Assembly: GCA_021234155.1 (NCBI GenBank)
Contig: JAJEKV010000001.1
Coordinates: 16,313,491-16,377,490, forward strand
Origin: Isoetes taiwanensis
Taxonomy: Eukaryota; Streptophyta; Lycopodiopsida; Isoetales; Isoetaceae
Length of the DNA stretch: 64,000 bases
Direction of reading: 5' to 3'
Part shown: piece by piece, positions 45,016 to 57,059 of the stretch
How the letters are laid out: every line of letters starts with the position of its first letter
Position numbering within the stretch: the first letter of the stretch is position 1
Program-made: the position numbers and the translations under genes
Notes under the pieces: generated by a model
Database searches by the model: none
The model's input: only the letters and a program-made list of their open reading frames with translations
Told to the model about the DNA's origin: nothing

Positions 45016-46467
45016 TTAATGTTCTAGGATCCAGGTCGGGGGAGTCCAGTTCCATTTCGGTTCTGTCTCCCTCCTCGTAGCAAAGGTTGGGCACCATATA
45101 TCAATCCATTTGTTGGCCTTCTCTTCTTTTTTGTCATCATTGATTTTCTTCTCCAAGATCCAGGCATGCTGGGCTGCTATTGTTGCCACAATATTGGACC
45201 ACAGTTCTACCATTAGCAGGTTTATTGGGATCTCCCTTTGTTCGAACAACATAACAGTGTAGCATTTCCAGATGCACCATACTGTGTAAGCTCTTATCAC
45301 TATCCAGATTTCTTGATCATTTCTAGTTCCATTGATCTAGTATGGCCCAGCTGTCTCATTGAACAGGGGCATTGTGGTTCCTGCCCAGTGCCATGTGATT
45401 ACATTCTGGTCATAAGTCATTTCATCCTCTTTCATGCCCGTGAGGACCATGTGCCACGAGATGCTGCTGTACAAGTTTGTTATTGTGAGTTGCTGCCATA
45501 TTTTTATTGCTTTCTTCCATATGCTTTGTGCTTGTTGGCATAACCAGAAAACATGTTTTTGAGTTGCAGGTTCTCCACACCACTTGCATGCATAATATGT
45601 TGGGGGCTGACCCCTTGTATAAATTCTGGGGATTGCACTTTTGTTTGCCATCAGCCAAGTTAAGTATTTGACTTTTGCTTGGCAGACATTGGACCAGATA
45701 AGCTTTAGCAATCTTGCTCTTTTGATGTCTCGTTCTATTCCCATGGTTATAGCTTTCTGAAATAACTTTGATGTTTCATTTTTCTGTACAGCTTGCACGC
45801 CTATCTTGGGGGTGAAGGAGAAGAAATTGAACTGCCCTGTACTGCCATATTTCCAATACCACATTAGGGGGTCCCAGTCGAGCTCTTCAGCATTGCAATT
45901 TCTGAATATCATTAGATTGACAGGTTGGTCTTTTTCCACCTCTGGATCCAAGGTCATGTCTTTTCCTTTAAGGTCCACCACTCTTATCTCTTTGCATTGT
46001 ACTAGTTTTTTATCCTGAATGTCTGCTACAATTTTTTGCTGAATGTTTCCTCTTTCATTGGCAGTGAGTTTATATCCCCTATTCTCTATGGCTGAAGGTT
46101 TGAACCAGACCTCTCTTTCATTGTTGCTATTAGTTGCTGGGATCCAATGCCATTTCTCTTGTACAATCATATTCTGGTGAGTTAACCCTGCCCAACCATC
46201 TTTTATTGCCTGCAATAAAATTTCAACATCACTTACAATTCTTTTCCTTGTACATGGTCCTAAGACTTGCAGAATCTTTTGCAAAGTGGCTTCTCTTGTT
46301 GGCATGATGATCCTGTCAAGATCCTCCACCACCCTGATACCCCTTTCATGTAGCCATCTCCAGCCTAGCTTGTATCTGTCTTCCCCTAGTTGCTGGTCCC
46401 TAAACTGGATTCTGGAGTTATGGTAGAGGAGCTGTTTCTTGAATTGATCAGGTGTAATCTGCTCCAA
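45016..46467 (-). pseudogene. L1-like ORF2 C-terminal region with zf-RVT
   Basis: A 376-codon frame (45337-46467), continued in other frames to 45016, includes KARLLKLIWSNVCQAKVKYL and YACKWCGEPATQKHVFWLCQ, the C-x2-C...H-x4-C zinc site of zf-RVT. It is the part of LINE ORF2 downstream of RT. It is separated from the RT by stops near 46470 and 46800. Confidence 0.8.
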
Positions 46468-46483
46468 CTATACCAGCATTGGT

Positions 46484-46768
46484 TTAAATTGTTCCCAAAG
46501 ATTGAATAGGCCAGCCGAGAATCCCTGGAGACCTTTGGCTTTGAGGGGACAATTTGCAAAGATCCATTCCCTTTTTTCTGTCAGGGGTAGCTTTTAGCAG
46601 TATGTGTCTAAAGAGGAGCTTCCAAGGTTGCTGCCCTGGCGAAAAAGCTCTCACAAATATCTTAAATAATAGGGCTTTTGCCTGTTTGACTGGGTCTATC
46701 AGGCCCAAGCCACCGAAGTCCTTTGGCAAAATGACATTTCTCCAGCCCACTTTGGAGGCTGGGTTCAT
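46484..46768 (-). pseudogene. L1-like ORF2 linker between RT and zf-RVT
   Basis: The frame starts with NPASKVGWRNVILPKDFGGL and GLIDPVKQAKALLFK, matching the conserved W-x-x-x-x-P-K-x-x-GGLG-hydrophobic block found after the RT domain in plant LINEs. It is isolated by frameshifts on both sides. Confidence 0.75.
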
Positions 46769-46925
46769 TGGCCCTGCTTTGCCCCTCTATAGATAAATTC
46801 TGATATGTTTGATTATCTCATCCAGATATTTCCTTTTTACTACCCATCCACTTGTGAGATACCACAATGCTCCCAATATTATGATGTTTATAACTGTGGC
46901 TCTGGCAGGGAGTGAGAGACCTTTG

Positions 46926-48528
46926 TTAGCCCATTTTGCAAGGTGATTTTTTATCAGTGCCACCATATGCGTTTCCTGGTCTGAATTTGTTGATATCAGG
47001 TCCGACTTGAAACCCCAGATATCTCACTGTTTCATGTTGCTCCAGCCACTTAAATCCCCTGTCAATTCCCCAGTTGGTCCTTTGCTTGCTAGAGACCCAG
47101 ATGCCATTTAATTTCCCCCAGTTGATTGCTGCCCCTAATGCTAAACAAAAGGTGGAGAGACAGGTTTCCATTTTATCCAAGTTTTCCTGCGAGCCATTAA
47201 TGAACAATGTTGTGTCATCAACAAATTCACACTCCCTAAGATCCATGTCTTGCAAAGCCAGATCTCTGAGGTATTCATTGTGGTTGGAGGTCCAGGCCCT
47301 GGGGTCCATCATTGCTGGCTAAATAATATCCTAAGGCTTCTGCCATAAGGATAAATAGGGCTGGAGCTAGGGGGTGGCCTTGTCGTACAGATCTATGTAA
47401 TTGAATTTGTCTGCCCAAGCACCCATTGATACAAGTTCTGCTAGTAGTGCCCCTATATAACATGGAAGCCATTGAAATAAAATGGTCTGAGATGCCCAGT
47501 TTAGACATAACTTTCTCCATGAAAAACCAGTCAGTTCTATCATATGCTTTCTCGAAATCTAGTAGAATGATTGCCAAGTCTTTATTAGATTCCATGGCCC
47601 ACTCTTGAGCAAGCTTTAGGGTAGCAATATTCTCAAAGATAAGTCTGCCCTTCACAAATCTAGTTTGAGGGCTTCTTATGATGGTGGGGAGAATGTCCCT
47701 TAGTCTCATAGAGAGGGTTTTTGCAATGATCTTGTATAAGGTGCACATCATAGAGATGGGGCGCCAGTTTTTCAGATGTGTTAGGTCCCCCTTCTTTGGC
47801 ACTAGGGAAATACACCCCTCAAGGAAGTCTTGCTCCCATCTGCCTTGTTCAATTGCATTGTTCCAAGACTGAAGAATGATCCGGCCTATCCAATCCCAAC
47901 TTTTCAGAAAAAAAGAGGGGGGGGGGGGAATGCCATCCAATCCTGGGCTTTTCTCCTCATTTAATTCTTTCAATGCTTTCTTGAGCTCCTCTGTTGTAAA
48001 GGGCTTGTTCAGAGCTGTATTCATGTCATCACTTAACAATTTGGGGACCTCATCCAATACTTTTTTTATTGCTCCCAGTCTGTTTGAATCAATAGGAATA
48101 GCCTGAAAGACTTTTGAGAAGTAATTATCAACCAAGTCTTGCATTTCATTCTGTTGTGTGACCACTTGCATGTTTAAGTTTTTAAGCCCCAAAATAGGGG
48201 GAGTTGCTGATTTTCCTTTCAGAGCCAAATAGTGGGCATGGGATAATTTCCTCTCATTTAGGAGCCATGAGACATTGCTTTTTTTGAAGTAGTTGAGGAT
48301 TTTCTCTTGCTCCACCTTTGAGATTTCATCTTTAATCCTTTCCATTTGTCCTCTTGCCCATTCATTACTCCTGTCCCTTTCAACGATCATTTTTGCAGCT
48401 GCAAGGTTATTACTTAATGCAATTTCTTTTCCAAACAGCTTTTTTTTACAATTGCTTGCATTTGCCTGGCCTTTTGGGAGATCCATTTCATCAATCCTGC
48501 TAATCCCTGCTCCTGGTTTTGTTCCCAA
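46926..48528 (-). pseudogene. L1-like reverse transcriptase domain
   Basis: Frame 47275-48528 (417 codons) carries LNEEKSPGLDGIP, LVPKKGDLTHLKNWRPISM, RFVKGRLIFENIATL, LLDFEKAYDRTDW and HRSVRQGHPLAPALF, the ordered RT blocks. After a frameshift near 47300 the frame 46926-47312 supplies CEFVDDTTLFINGSQENL. The catalytic box is therefore FVDD, where plant L1 elements usually have FADD. The enzyme would copy its own RNA at a nicked target, but the frameshift breaks it. Confidence 0.9.
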
Positions 48529-48565
48529 TATTCAATGGCTGTTCTCTGCAACTCTGCATCCTCTG

Positions 48566-49223
48566 CTATTGATTTTCTAATGCTGACTTTTCTTTTTTCC
48601 CATTTCTATTGTCCATTCTGTTGAGGTACATGAGCGGTCTGTGGTCAGAGAAGTCTGAAAAATCCGTATTGATTTGCATGCCCCCTCCCCTTCTACAAAA
48701 CCATTCTGTTGCATAAATTCTATCCAGCCTTTCTTGTACCAGTCTGGCATTGGACACCCAAGTGAAGGAAACAATCTGAGAGGCCAAAGTCAAAACATAT
48801 TTCAAACCACATTATCTTTTCCCCCTCAGACATTTGGAGTTCATTATTGCCCCCCATTCTGTCTTGGATGTCCTCCAGAAGAAAGCCAATTTTATCATTG
48901 CCATACTTTATTACAATGAGCTGGACCTTGCCTGGGAACAAAATTTGGTGGCTTTCCACCAGAGGGATCCATTTCGGTCCCACCACCATGAGGGTGCCCC
49001 CTCCAGCTCTGGCCTCCATTATTGTGGCTGGATTCCAAAAATGTTGCCCTGCTGCTATTTTTCTTCTTTCATTACTGTCATCTATTTTTGTTTCCTGGAT
49101 TGCTATTATGTCAAATTTTCCTGTTTCAGCTTCCATTTCTTTAATGTGCAGTTTAAGTCTGTCCAATTTGGTGACTCTATTATCCTTCGAGCTTATTCCC
49201 TGCACATTCCCAAAGTTAGTCAT
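48566..49223 (-). pseudogene. L1-like AP-endonuclease domain, frameshifted
   Basis: The frame starting MTNFGNVQGISSKDN contains FDIIAIQETKIDD (catalytic glutamate block) and GGGTLMVVGPKWIPLV. A shift near 48800 leads into a second frame with ERLDRIYATEWF and DFSDHRPLMYL, the SDH block. The middle of the domain (GDFN) is not visible, so part is deleted. In an intact element this domain nicks target DNA. Confidence 0.85.
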
Positions 49224-49241
49224 TCTGGTACATTTAGCCCC

Positions 49242-50507
49242 CTACTTCTGAGGGTTTGAGGTTTGAACCATAAGAATCCTGCTTTTGGGTCCCCCTCTGG
49301 GGTTTCTTTCAGCAATCAGTACCATGAAGTTAATGTTTTCTTCAATGCTTTCAATAGTTCTCAACTTAAATGAGACTCGAGGCCATCCAGTGAGACTTAA
49401 CATGTTAATGGCAATCTCTTCTCTTTCCTTGGTATCTTGTGGGAGCATAACTATGGGAAACTCACCTGAGTCTCTGTCAGCTAGCCAGTGCTTTTTCCCC
49501 TTGTAATACCATTCATGTGCAACTGCCAGAGTATATTGAGTCATACTCATCTGATTCACTTTGTTTGTTGCTAAATTTTGCAGGTTGAGCCCATCCTTAT
49601 CTGTTGGATTGATGTCAGCATTTGTGGCTCTGCAATTGGTTTGGGTAGTACTAGCTCCTTCTCTGTTTGTTTGCTGGTCAGGGGCATTAGTTGCAGCAAC
49701 TCCCATTATAACGTTGTTGAGATCCTGGACTTTAGGTGTGGCTCCTTCCTTCTGCACTTTATTGAATTCCATGATAAGGTCTGTTGCAGTGTTTTCCTTA
49801 GGGCCCATGTCTTTCACCTGCTGCTTCTCCTTTTGAACCCATTGTTTGATAATTCTGGGTTTTTTTTGCTCTTCTTTGAGAGGCTTCCAGAGAGGTTTCC
49901 CAACCATGTTGATTTTGTTCCTGGTGTTGTTCCTCCCTTGCCAAGTTCTTTGTTGCATATTCTCCATTACTTTGAACTCCCTTTTTGTTAGAATATTTCG
50001 TGGTATTCTGAGCTTTGTTGCTATCATTCCACATGCAGGAGTTGACTTAGTCTGTGATCCCAATTTGGCCTTAAGGTTTGGACAGTCCCTTTTCAAGTGT
50101 CCATCTTCTTTGCAGTAGTTGCATGATATGCCTAAATTCAGTACCTCAATATTCATGATTCTTCCAGCTACTGCAATTGCTTGAGGGATTTTACCTGGGT
50201 TATCAATTAGGATTGTGACTTTTGCTTTGCCTCTTATTCCTTGTTCCCCAATATTGTCTTCTCTAAAACTACTGATAGCCCTTGCCATTACACTTGGAAT
50301 TCTTAGTTCTCCCGGGATGTTGGACAATAAAATTTGAACCTCCTGTTCTCCTTTCAGCAGTTTTTCCCCCTTTTGAGGGTCAAAGTTTTCAATCCAAGGA
50401 AGGGTGGTGGCTCTGTTTCCTTTTGAATCTATAAGCCTTTTCTTGTCCAACACACTCCTGACTTCTTTGAAACAATTTCGAACCATGCTGAGCTTAAGGA
50501 GGCACAC
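49242..50507 (-). pseudogene. L1-like ORF1 C-terminal half with CCHC zinc knuckle
   Basis: A 421-codon frame contains CNYCKEDGHLKRDC, a retroviral-type CCHC knuckle (C-x2-C-x4-H-x4-C), about 130 residues in. It is preceded by a region typical of plant LINE ORF1 (DUF4283-like: LKGEQEVQILLSNIPGEL) and followed by a long polar segment rich in N, T and K. It would bind the element RNA. It is open throughout but cut off from the ORF1 N-terminus by frameshifts. Confidence 0.8.
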
Positions 50508-50747
50508 CTGATACCTGTAACTTTTGACATCTGTGCATCATCCATAGAGGTTATCTGTACTTCATTTACTTTGGCTTTTTTCTTTCTTTCAATGCTCCCT
50601 TTTCTCATAACATGTTCAATGTCCTGTTGTGGCAGGGGTGTCCAGCTTGGTTTTGTTCCATCCAATTTGATCACACTTGCTCTAGCTGAACAACTAGCAG
50701 GTTGATCTTTCTTTGGAGTATTTCGTTGGGCAGACCTCAAGTCTTGA

Positions 50748-51600
50748 TTAATGTTGGCATCCACTTGTTGTGACATGGCAAAACTCTGCTTTAGTAGGAG
50801 TATTTTGGACCTGATATACATGGCTTGGTCCTGCTCCATCAGTTGTTGCCCTGCTTACTTGTGCTTTGAAAGCTTCAGACTTAAAGCTTCCCTGCAATTC
50901 TACTCCTTTTAGTTCAGCATTCACTGCCACAACATTTACTTCCGGGAATAGCTGGAGGTGGGTTATCTCACACTTTGCTGCTTCAGGTATGCCCACTCCA
51001 CTGCTTTGGGCTACAGGAGTTGCAGCCATTACCCTAGTTATGCTTATCAGATCTGCAGGGGTTGCAGACATTACCCCAATACTCTGGACTGCAGGGGTTG
51101 CAGTCTTTACCCCAGTTTAGATATTTTGCTCCTTGTTTTGAGACTGTTTTCCATGGCTAGGACTTGCTTCATCTGTTGCTGCCCTATTTGCTTGTGCTTT
51201 GAAAGCTTCAGCCTTAGAGCTTCCCTGAAATTCTACTCCTTTTTTATAAGCATTGGCTGTCTCAAAATTCAGTTCCAGAAATAGCTGGAAGTGTGTTAAC
51301 TTACATGTTGAATCTTCAATGCTGTTTCCCTTTTTTATCCCCATCCCACTGCTTTGGGCTGCAGGAGTTGCAGCCATTACCCCAGTTACTAGTCAAGCCC
51401 GCAGGGGTTGCAGGCATTACGCCGAGACTTTGGACTGCAGGGGTTGCAGTCTTTACCCCAAATTTGTCCGTTTGATGCAAATTATGAGATTGTTTGCCAT
51501 GGCTAGGACCTGCTCCATCTGTTGCCCGATTATTTTCCTCCATAAGTTTGCAACATTTTGAGTGTGACATGGTGTCCATTGCCCTGTAAACTACAATCTC
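50748..51600 (-). repeat. ORF1 internal triplication, ~340-bp units
   Basis: The plus-strand phrase ccatggctagga-cctgctcc-atctgttg appears near 51496, 51150 and 50814, with matching flanks (gcttgtgctttgaaagcttcag, gctgcaggagttgcagccattaccc). Peptides such as TDGAGPSHGKQS, TDEASPSHGKQS and TDGAGPSHVYQV mark each unit. Within units a shorter word tgcaggggttgcag-c-ttacccc repeats again. The units no longer share one frame. Confidence 0.8.
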
Positions 51601-51677
51601 TTTTCTTTTTGTGTCATTTTCATCATCCTTTATGACAGAAGTTTGGGAATTACCCTCTCCTTTTACCGCTGCCGATT

Positions 51678-52229
51678 TTACCTCTTGGTATTCTTTGAAA
51701 GCCATTTGGAATCCCTTTGTTTGATCTTCATATCTTTTTCTGTTAAGACCTTGGGATCTTCTATTTCTTTTGACTTTGCCCTTTTTAATTTCTTCTGTTT
51801 TGTGCAGGGCTGCACCAGAGGCTGTTCGTCGCTGTCTTCCTTAGCTAGGGAATCTTCTGATTCATCTGCCGACGAGTCTACTAACAACAAAGGAGGGCAT
51901 TTCGTTCTTGCTATTTTCTTATTTTTCCTCTTGTCCTTTTGCATTGTGCCCCGAATTTGATCGATGTCGTTGCTGTCAGCCGGGCTTCCATTGATTTTTC
52001 TTTTCTTTCCCTTTACTGTTTTTGAGCTTGATGCTTCTGATTCTTTATTTTCCAGCTTATTTCTTGGAGAGGATCTTATGGCTATCGCCAGGTTGCCTAC
52101 GGGCCGATCCTCGTTTGGGTGCCCTTTATTTGTGCGAACAGCCGATTCTGATTTCGATTTTTCATGCTCCTTTGCATGTTTGCATTTCCCTCTATTCACG
52201 GCTATTAACTTCGCACTTGCACATGTCAT
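51678..52229 (-). pseudogene. L1-like ORF1 N-terminal region
   Basis: A 183-codon frame from an ATG at 52229 is rich in K, S, E and D, with the basic stretch VKGKKRKINGSPADSN and acidic DSSADESEDSLAKEDSDEQP. These fit a nuclear-targeting, nucleic-acid-binding N-terminus but are not diagnostic. It is assigned to ORF1 by position upstream of the CCHC half. Confidence 0.55.
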
Positions 52230-52850
52230 ACCACCCTGAACTTAAGCAAAAACCGAATCAACAATGAGAATCGATCCACTTCACAAATTAAACCCGATTG
52301 CTGCCCAATCACTATTCAAACTAGCTTAGCCGAGCTCGTAAATCACTAGATTATCCCGATCTAACGAATCGCAGCGTTAGGCAACTTTCGGACTCTGTTA
52401 GACGAATCATGGGGCTTCCCCCAACTATGGGCAAATCTGTATTTGCTCGAAAGCTTACAATCTTAGCAGCACGATTCTGTGATCAAAACTTCCAGCGCTT
52501 TCGTCTACAACCCTGAAATTTTCCAGAAAGATCTCGCAAGAATTCGGTCCCGGCAGCTTGACGTTTACGATCAGAGTGGAGACGGGCTGTCAGGCATGGC
52601 CAGGATACGGAGTGCAGGGGCTGTTGGCCTAGGTGTCAAACTTTGGTTGGCCTTTGCTGACCCCGTACCCCTTGACATGCGGGAGCAGGGAGGGGAACTT
52701 TAGGGGGGAAAAGTGGGTGGGGAAATGACGGGCGGGGGAGAAGGGCGATGAAGAAGGGGGGCAAGGGGGAGGCCCAATTGCGCAAGTGCCTAGCGCCTAG
52801 GAGGAGGGGGAGGGAAGGGGATTGGGAATTAGGGTTCAATTACACTTAGG

Positions 52851-53830
52851 GTTCGATGTGGTAGGTGGAGTCATGTATGAACCCAAAACAACTAGCATGT
52901 GCCCCTGAGGTGGACGAAGACTATACATGAAGCAACCATAGAGCACACGCCAACTCCAAAACAAAAGGCCAGAAGAAGGCACCATCAAACGGACAAGGGA
53001 AGAACGTCAGACGCGGGAGCTAATCTACGCAACACACTCGACCTGGAGCACCCACAAACCAAAATGCAAACACAAGGACAGAGAAGAACATTAGACGCGA
53101 AACAAGCATCCACGCGACACACCAAGCGCAAGCACCAAACGGGGAGCGGGAGAGGGAACCCCGACTCTGAAACTTCGGGAGAGGGTTACAAGATGTAAGC
53201 ATAAAGCACGCACTCACCCCCCAATAAAACGGATCCATCACAACCTAAGAAATCTAGACCAAACTTGGACTCAAGACCAAACCAAAACCAAACCAGAACT
53301 GACTGCTCAGGATGCTAGATGGGCGTAAGTTGTAATCATTCTCGAAACCACATCGGATCCTAATGGTCCCAAAGAATCCCCCCGAGCCGGGAGGTCAAAG
53401 GAAGTGGGACCTTCTCCCTTTGAATGCCTATGACACTACACTAAAATCCTAAGGTAACGCCAATATACCCTTCCTCACAAGAAGAGAAAGGGCGAACATG
53501 TTAAGGGACATAGGAACATGTCGCCAAGCTAGACCCAAAGGAATGTCACTTTACCCCTCCTCCCTCGGGAGAAGGGGCTAACATGTGAAGGGACATAGGC
53601 TAGAACTACCCCCCCCCTTTTTTTTAACCCCCATAATCAAGGATGCCCTTGTCCCCGATTGTATGCATGCAAGGACACAAGACTCGGTGAGGCGGGTGCG
53701 GGGCTTCGTACCTCCAGCACCCCCGTATGCAACATGGGGCCCAAACATGGGCCAATAATGGGCTCTCGATCATAAAAAAATCACCTCATAAGAGGTGTCC
53801 ATGGGAGACACCCTTCCCCATGGGTGGCAA
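52851..53830 (+). repeat. dispersed module X
   Basis: It begins ttagggttcgatgtggtaggtgg and ends near gagacacccttccccatg. It contains a conserved gggcttcgtacctccagcaccccc stretch (partly self-complementary gggtgc/gcaccc) and a C-then-T homopolymer whose length varies between copies. Frames in it encode peptides conserved only because the DNA is repeated. Confidence 0.8.
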
Positions 53831-53859
53831 GAAAAAAGTACAAGTCCATAAGATTTTTT

Positions 53860-54120
53860 TTTTTTTTTAATTCCACCCTGTCCCTTGGTGCCCACATCGG
53901 CTGTAAGGCACCTGCCACGTGCCCTTGGATACTTGCCACGTGTCCCAATCCCATAGAGTCAAGGTTTGACCTTATTCCCCCAAAAAAAAAAAAATGGTAG
54001 TGGTTGGGGGAGGTCCCATCACTCATGCCACCCTGCCATGTCAGGCCTGCCACCACTGCCATTTCAGCCTGCCACTGCTGCCATGTCAGCCACCTAATCA
54101 TGCCAAGTGTACTTTTCCAA
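53860..54120 (+). repeat. dispersed module Y
   Basis: A T-run is followed by aattccaccctgtcccttggtgcccac, then the gccacgtgcc word twice, tcaaggtttgacc and several ctgccactgctgccatg-like repeats. Copies lie at 57660-57990, 59265-59525 and 63080-63400. Confidence 0.75.
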
Positions 54121-55250
54121 GATTGCACCTAAATCGGCCTGGTTTTTCACTTTCCTTGATCAGAATTTCCAATTCCTTCAATTCACAGCTCAATACTCCA
54201 AATTGAGGTCTGAAAACTTGCTACATGGGTCGGCCCATGCTTCCGAATCCAACCATGTGAAAAACCCCTTCAGATCTGCTGTAATTTTAGATCCATTTTG
54301 AAAAAACTATTTCTGTGGGGAATAGAAGATCTTTGATTACTTCCCCAATTCTCAGAATTAGCTTTTTAAACTTCTACTATAATCAAACATGGCAAATCCG
54401 AGCATGGATTTGCAAAAACTCCCATCAAATTCCTCCTCTTTTGGGCCTAATTAGACATCTAAATCTGCTGTTCTTCCCCAAATCTGGGACAGTCATAAAG
54501 AAAGATGAACAATCCACAATAATCTAGCATTTTTGGTGATCTAAACCCGAAAATAGACCATCCTAGGACTTCAATAGCAAACTTATCTACTCCATACAAG
54601 AAAAATTGATCAAAGAATGCCAAACCAACCTGGATTTTCAGTCTTGAAATGCCCATTATCTGATTTTCTGATATAGGCAGCCCCTAGCCTGTTTTGCATT
54701 CGATTTTGGTGTTTTCTCCCTTGAATCCGAGTTGCTTCCTATCTTCAAATCCTTCCCATGGTTCCATTCTTGCCTCCCAACACATCTGCTACTCCCCAAT
54801 CCCTCAAAAGGATACAATATTATGGGGTAAAACCAACCTTTAAGAAGAGAGACTCTAGGATCGAATTTCAGCAAGAAAGGAGAGACAACTTGAAGCTATT
54901 CAACCACCCATACTTCAAGGATCTCCACACCTAAGATTGAAGCTTGGACCTCCTTCAAAACCGGCCTGTTTTCTTGTGATTTCAGCCCCACAAGACCATA
55001 AGCTCCCCAAGTATACTCAAATAAGCCAAATCCAGTCTCGTGTGTCCTCCTTCTTAGTGAATAGATGCCCCAAACTGCCCATTGCAGCCCCCTCTCCCCC
55101 CCCCCGGGAATGGCCAATGGGACTTACAAAAGCTCGTTTAATGACGAAGAATGGCAAATCCGACCCCTTCAGTGGCCCAATCCGAGCTCAAATGAGGGGA
55201 TAATCATCTTGGGCACCTCCTTAGAGCTCCATTCCCTATTTTCCATCACT
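54120..55250 (+). repeat. dispersed module Z
   Basis: Non-coding, AT-rich stretch from about aagattgcacctaaatcggc to ccattccctattttccatcact, repeated at 59518-60650 with very few differences, and in part at 21840-22375 and 63400-64000. Open frames on both strands are shared by the copies but show no known domain. Confidence 0.75.
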
Positions 55251-55831
55251 TAGGGTTCGATGTGGTGGGTGGAGTCATGCATGAACCCAAAACAACTAGC
55301 ATGTGCCCCTGAGGTAGACGAAGACTATCCATGAAGCAACCATAGAGCGCACACCACCTCCAAAACAAAAAACTAGAGGAAGGCACTACCAAACAGTCAA
55401 GGGAAGAACGTCAGACGCAGGAGCTAACCTACACAACACACTCGACCTGGAGCACCCACAAACCAAGAAATGCAAGCATAGGGACAGAGAAGAACATCAG
55501 ACGCCAGGCATCCACACGGCACACCAAATGCAAGCACCAAATGGGGAGGGAGAGGGAACCGACTCTCGGGAGAGGGTTATGGGATGAAAACATGAAGCAC
55601 GCACTCATCCCCCAAAAAAACGGATCCATCACACCCTAAGAAATCTAAACCAAACTCGGACTTACCCAAACTCAAGACCAAACCAGGACTGACTGCTCAG
55701 GATGCTAGATGGGCGTAAGTTGTAATCCTTCTCGATACCACATCGGATCCTAATGGTCCCAAAGATTCACCCCGAGCCGGGAGGTCAAAGGAAGTGGGAC
55801 CTTCTCCCTTTGATTGCCTAAGACACATCAC
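55250..55831 (+). repeat. truncated module X'
   Basis: The first ~575 bases of X, from tagggttcgatgtggtgggtgg to cctttgattgcctaagacac. It is directly followed by a fresh X start, and catcacttagggttcgatgtggtgg is shared at both X starts, so the arrangement is a head-to-tail partial duplication. Confidence 0.75.
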
Positions 55832-56792
55832 TTAGGGTTCGATGTGGTGGTTGGAGTCATACCAGAACCCAAAACAACTAGCATGTGCCCCTGAGGAAGA
55901 CGAATACTATACATGAAGCAACCATCAAGCGCACACCGACTCCGGAAACCAAAGGAAGGCACTACCAAACAGTCAAGGGAAGGACGTCAGACGCGGGAGC
56001 TAATCTACGCAACACACTCGACCTGGAGCACCCACATACCAAGAAATGCAAGCACAAGGACAGAGAAGAACGTCAGACGCCAGGCATCCACGCGACACAC
56101 CAAGTGCAAGCACCAAACGGGAAGTGGGAGAGGGAACCGACTCTCGGGAAATTCGGGAGAGGGTTACAAGATGTAAGCATAAAACACGCACTCACCCCCC
56201 AATAAGGATCCATCACACCCTAAGAAATCTAGACCAAACTCGGACTCAAGACCAAACCAAGACCAAACCAGGACTGACTGCTCAGGATGCTAGATGGGCG
56301 AAAGTTGTGATCATAGTCGAACCACATCGGATCCTAATGGTCCCAAAGATTCCCCCCGAGCCGGGAGGTCAAAGGAAGTGGGACCTTCTCCCTTTGATTG
56401 CTAAGTCACCAAACTAAGGTCCAAAGGCGCCAATAAACCCTTCCTCTCAAAGAGAGGTAGAGCGAACATGTTAAGGGACATACATCACCAAGCTAGAACC
56501 TAAGGAACGTCACTTTACCCCTCCCCTGAGAGAAGGGCTAAACATGTTAAGGGACTTAAGCTAAAAACTACCCTTTTTCCCCCTTATACGATGCATGGAT
56601 GCCGTTGTCCCCGATTGTCATGCGAAAAACATGTACGAAAGATGCAAGGACACAAGGCACAATAAGGCGGGTGCGGGGCTTCGTACCTCCAGCACCCCCA
56701 TATATATCATGAGCCCCAAACATGGGCCAATAATGGGCTCTCAAATAAAGAATCACCTCACATGGGGTGTCCATGGGAGAGACCCTTCCCAT
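55832..56792 (+). repeat. module X leading into the 18S fragment
   Basis: A full X module ending ggggtgtccatgggagagaccctt. Where other X copies continue into module Y, this one continues into 18S rRNA sequence at about 56793. Confidence 0.75.
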
Positions 56793-57045
56793 GAGAGAGA
56801 CGGCTACCATATCCAAGGAAGGCAGCAGGTACGCAAATTACCCAATCCGATACAGGGAGGTAGTGATAATAAATAACAATACTGGGCTTCTACAAGTCTG
56901 GTAATTGGAATGAGTACAATCTAAATCCCTTAACGAGGATCCATTGGAGGGCATGTCTGGTGCCTGCAACTGCGGTAATTCCAGCTCCAATAGCGTATAT
57001 TTAAGTTGTTGCAGTTAAAAAGCTCGTAGTTGGATCTGGGGGTGG
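56793..57045 (+). pseudogene. 18S rRNA gene fragment (530-loop region), copy 1
   Basis: About 253 bases match the nuclear small-subunit rRNA: gagacggctaccatatccaa, aaggcagcaggtacgcaaat, aatgagtacaatctaaatcc, gcggtaattccagctccaat and aagctcgtagttggatct are all nearly perfect. Differences include cagccgcgg read as caactgcgg and cgcgca read as tacgca, mostly C-to-T or G-to-A changes, as expected for methylated decaying DNA. It is a fragment from the middle of the 5' half of 18S, not a gene. Confidence 0.95.
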
Positions 57046-57059
57046 AAAGTTTGTCTTAT

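Larger units (their letters stand above)
45010..52600 (-). mobile_element. nearly complete L1-like LINE, frameshifted
   Basis: Minus-strand order is: basic, acidic-tailed ORF1 N-terminus (52229), triplicated ORF1 middle, ORF1 CCHC knuckle (49242-50507), AP-endonuclease (48566-49223), reverse transcriptase (46926-48528), and a C-terminal region with zf-RVT (45016-46467). The whole is about 7.2 kb of coding sequence plus a presumed 5' leader to roughly 52600. The 5' and 3' ends are approximate. Frameshifts in ORF1, in the endonuclease and at about 47300 show it is no longer autonomous, but the long intact frames suggest a fairly recent insertion. Confidence 0.88.

Noticed and set aside
53781-54128. 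115-codon minus-strand frame in modules X/Y
   Set aside because: It spans a homopolymer T-run of variable length and is broken in the second copy, so it is not a gene.
56793-57045. Active rDNA unit
   Set aside because: Only a central 253-base piece is present, with several changes at universally conserved positions and no flanking rRNA sequence.
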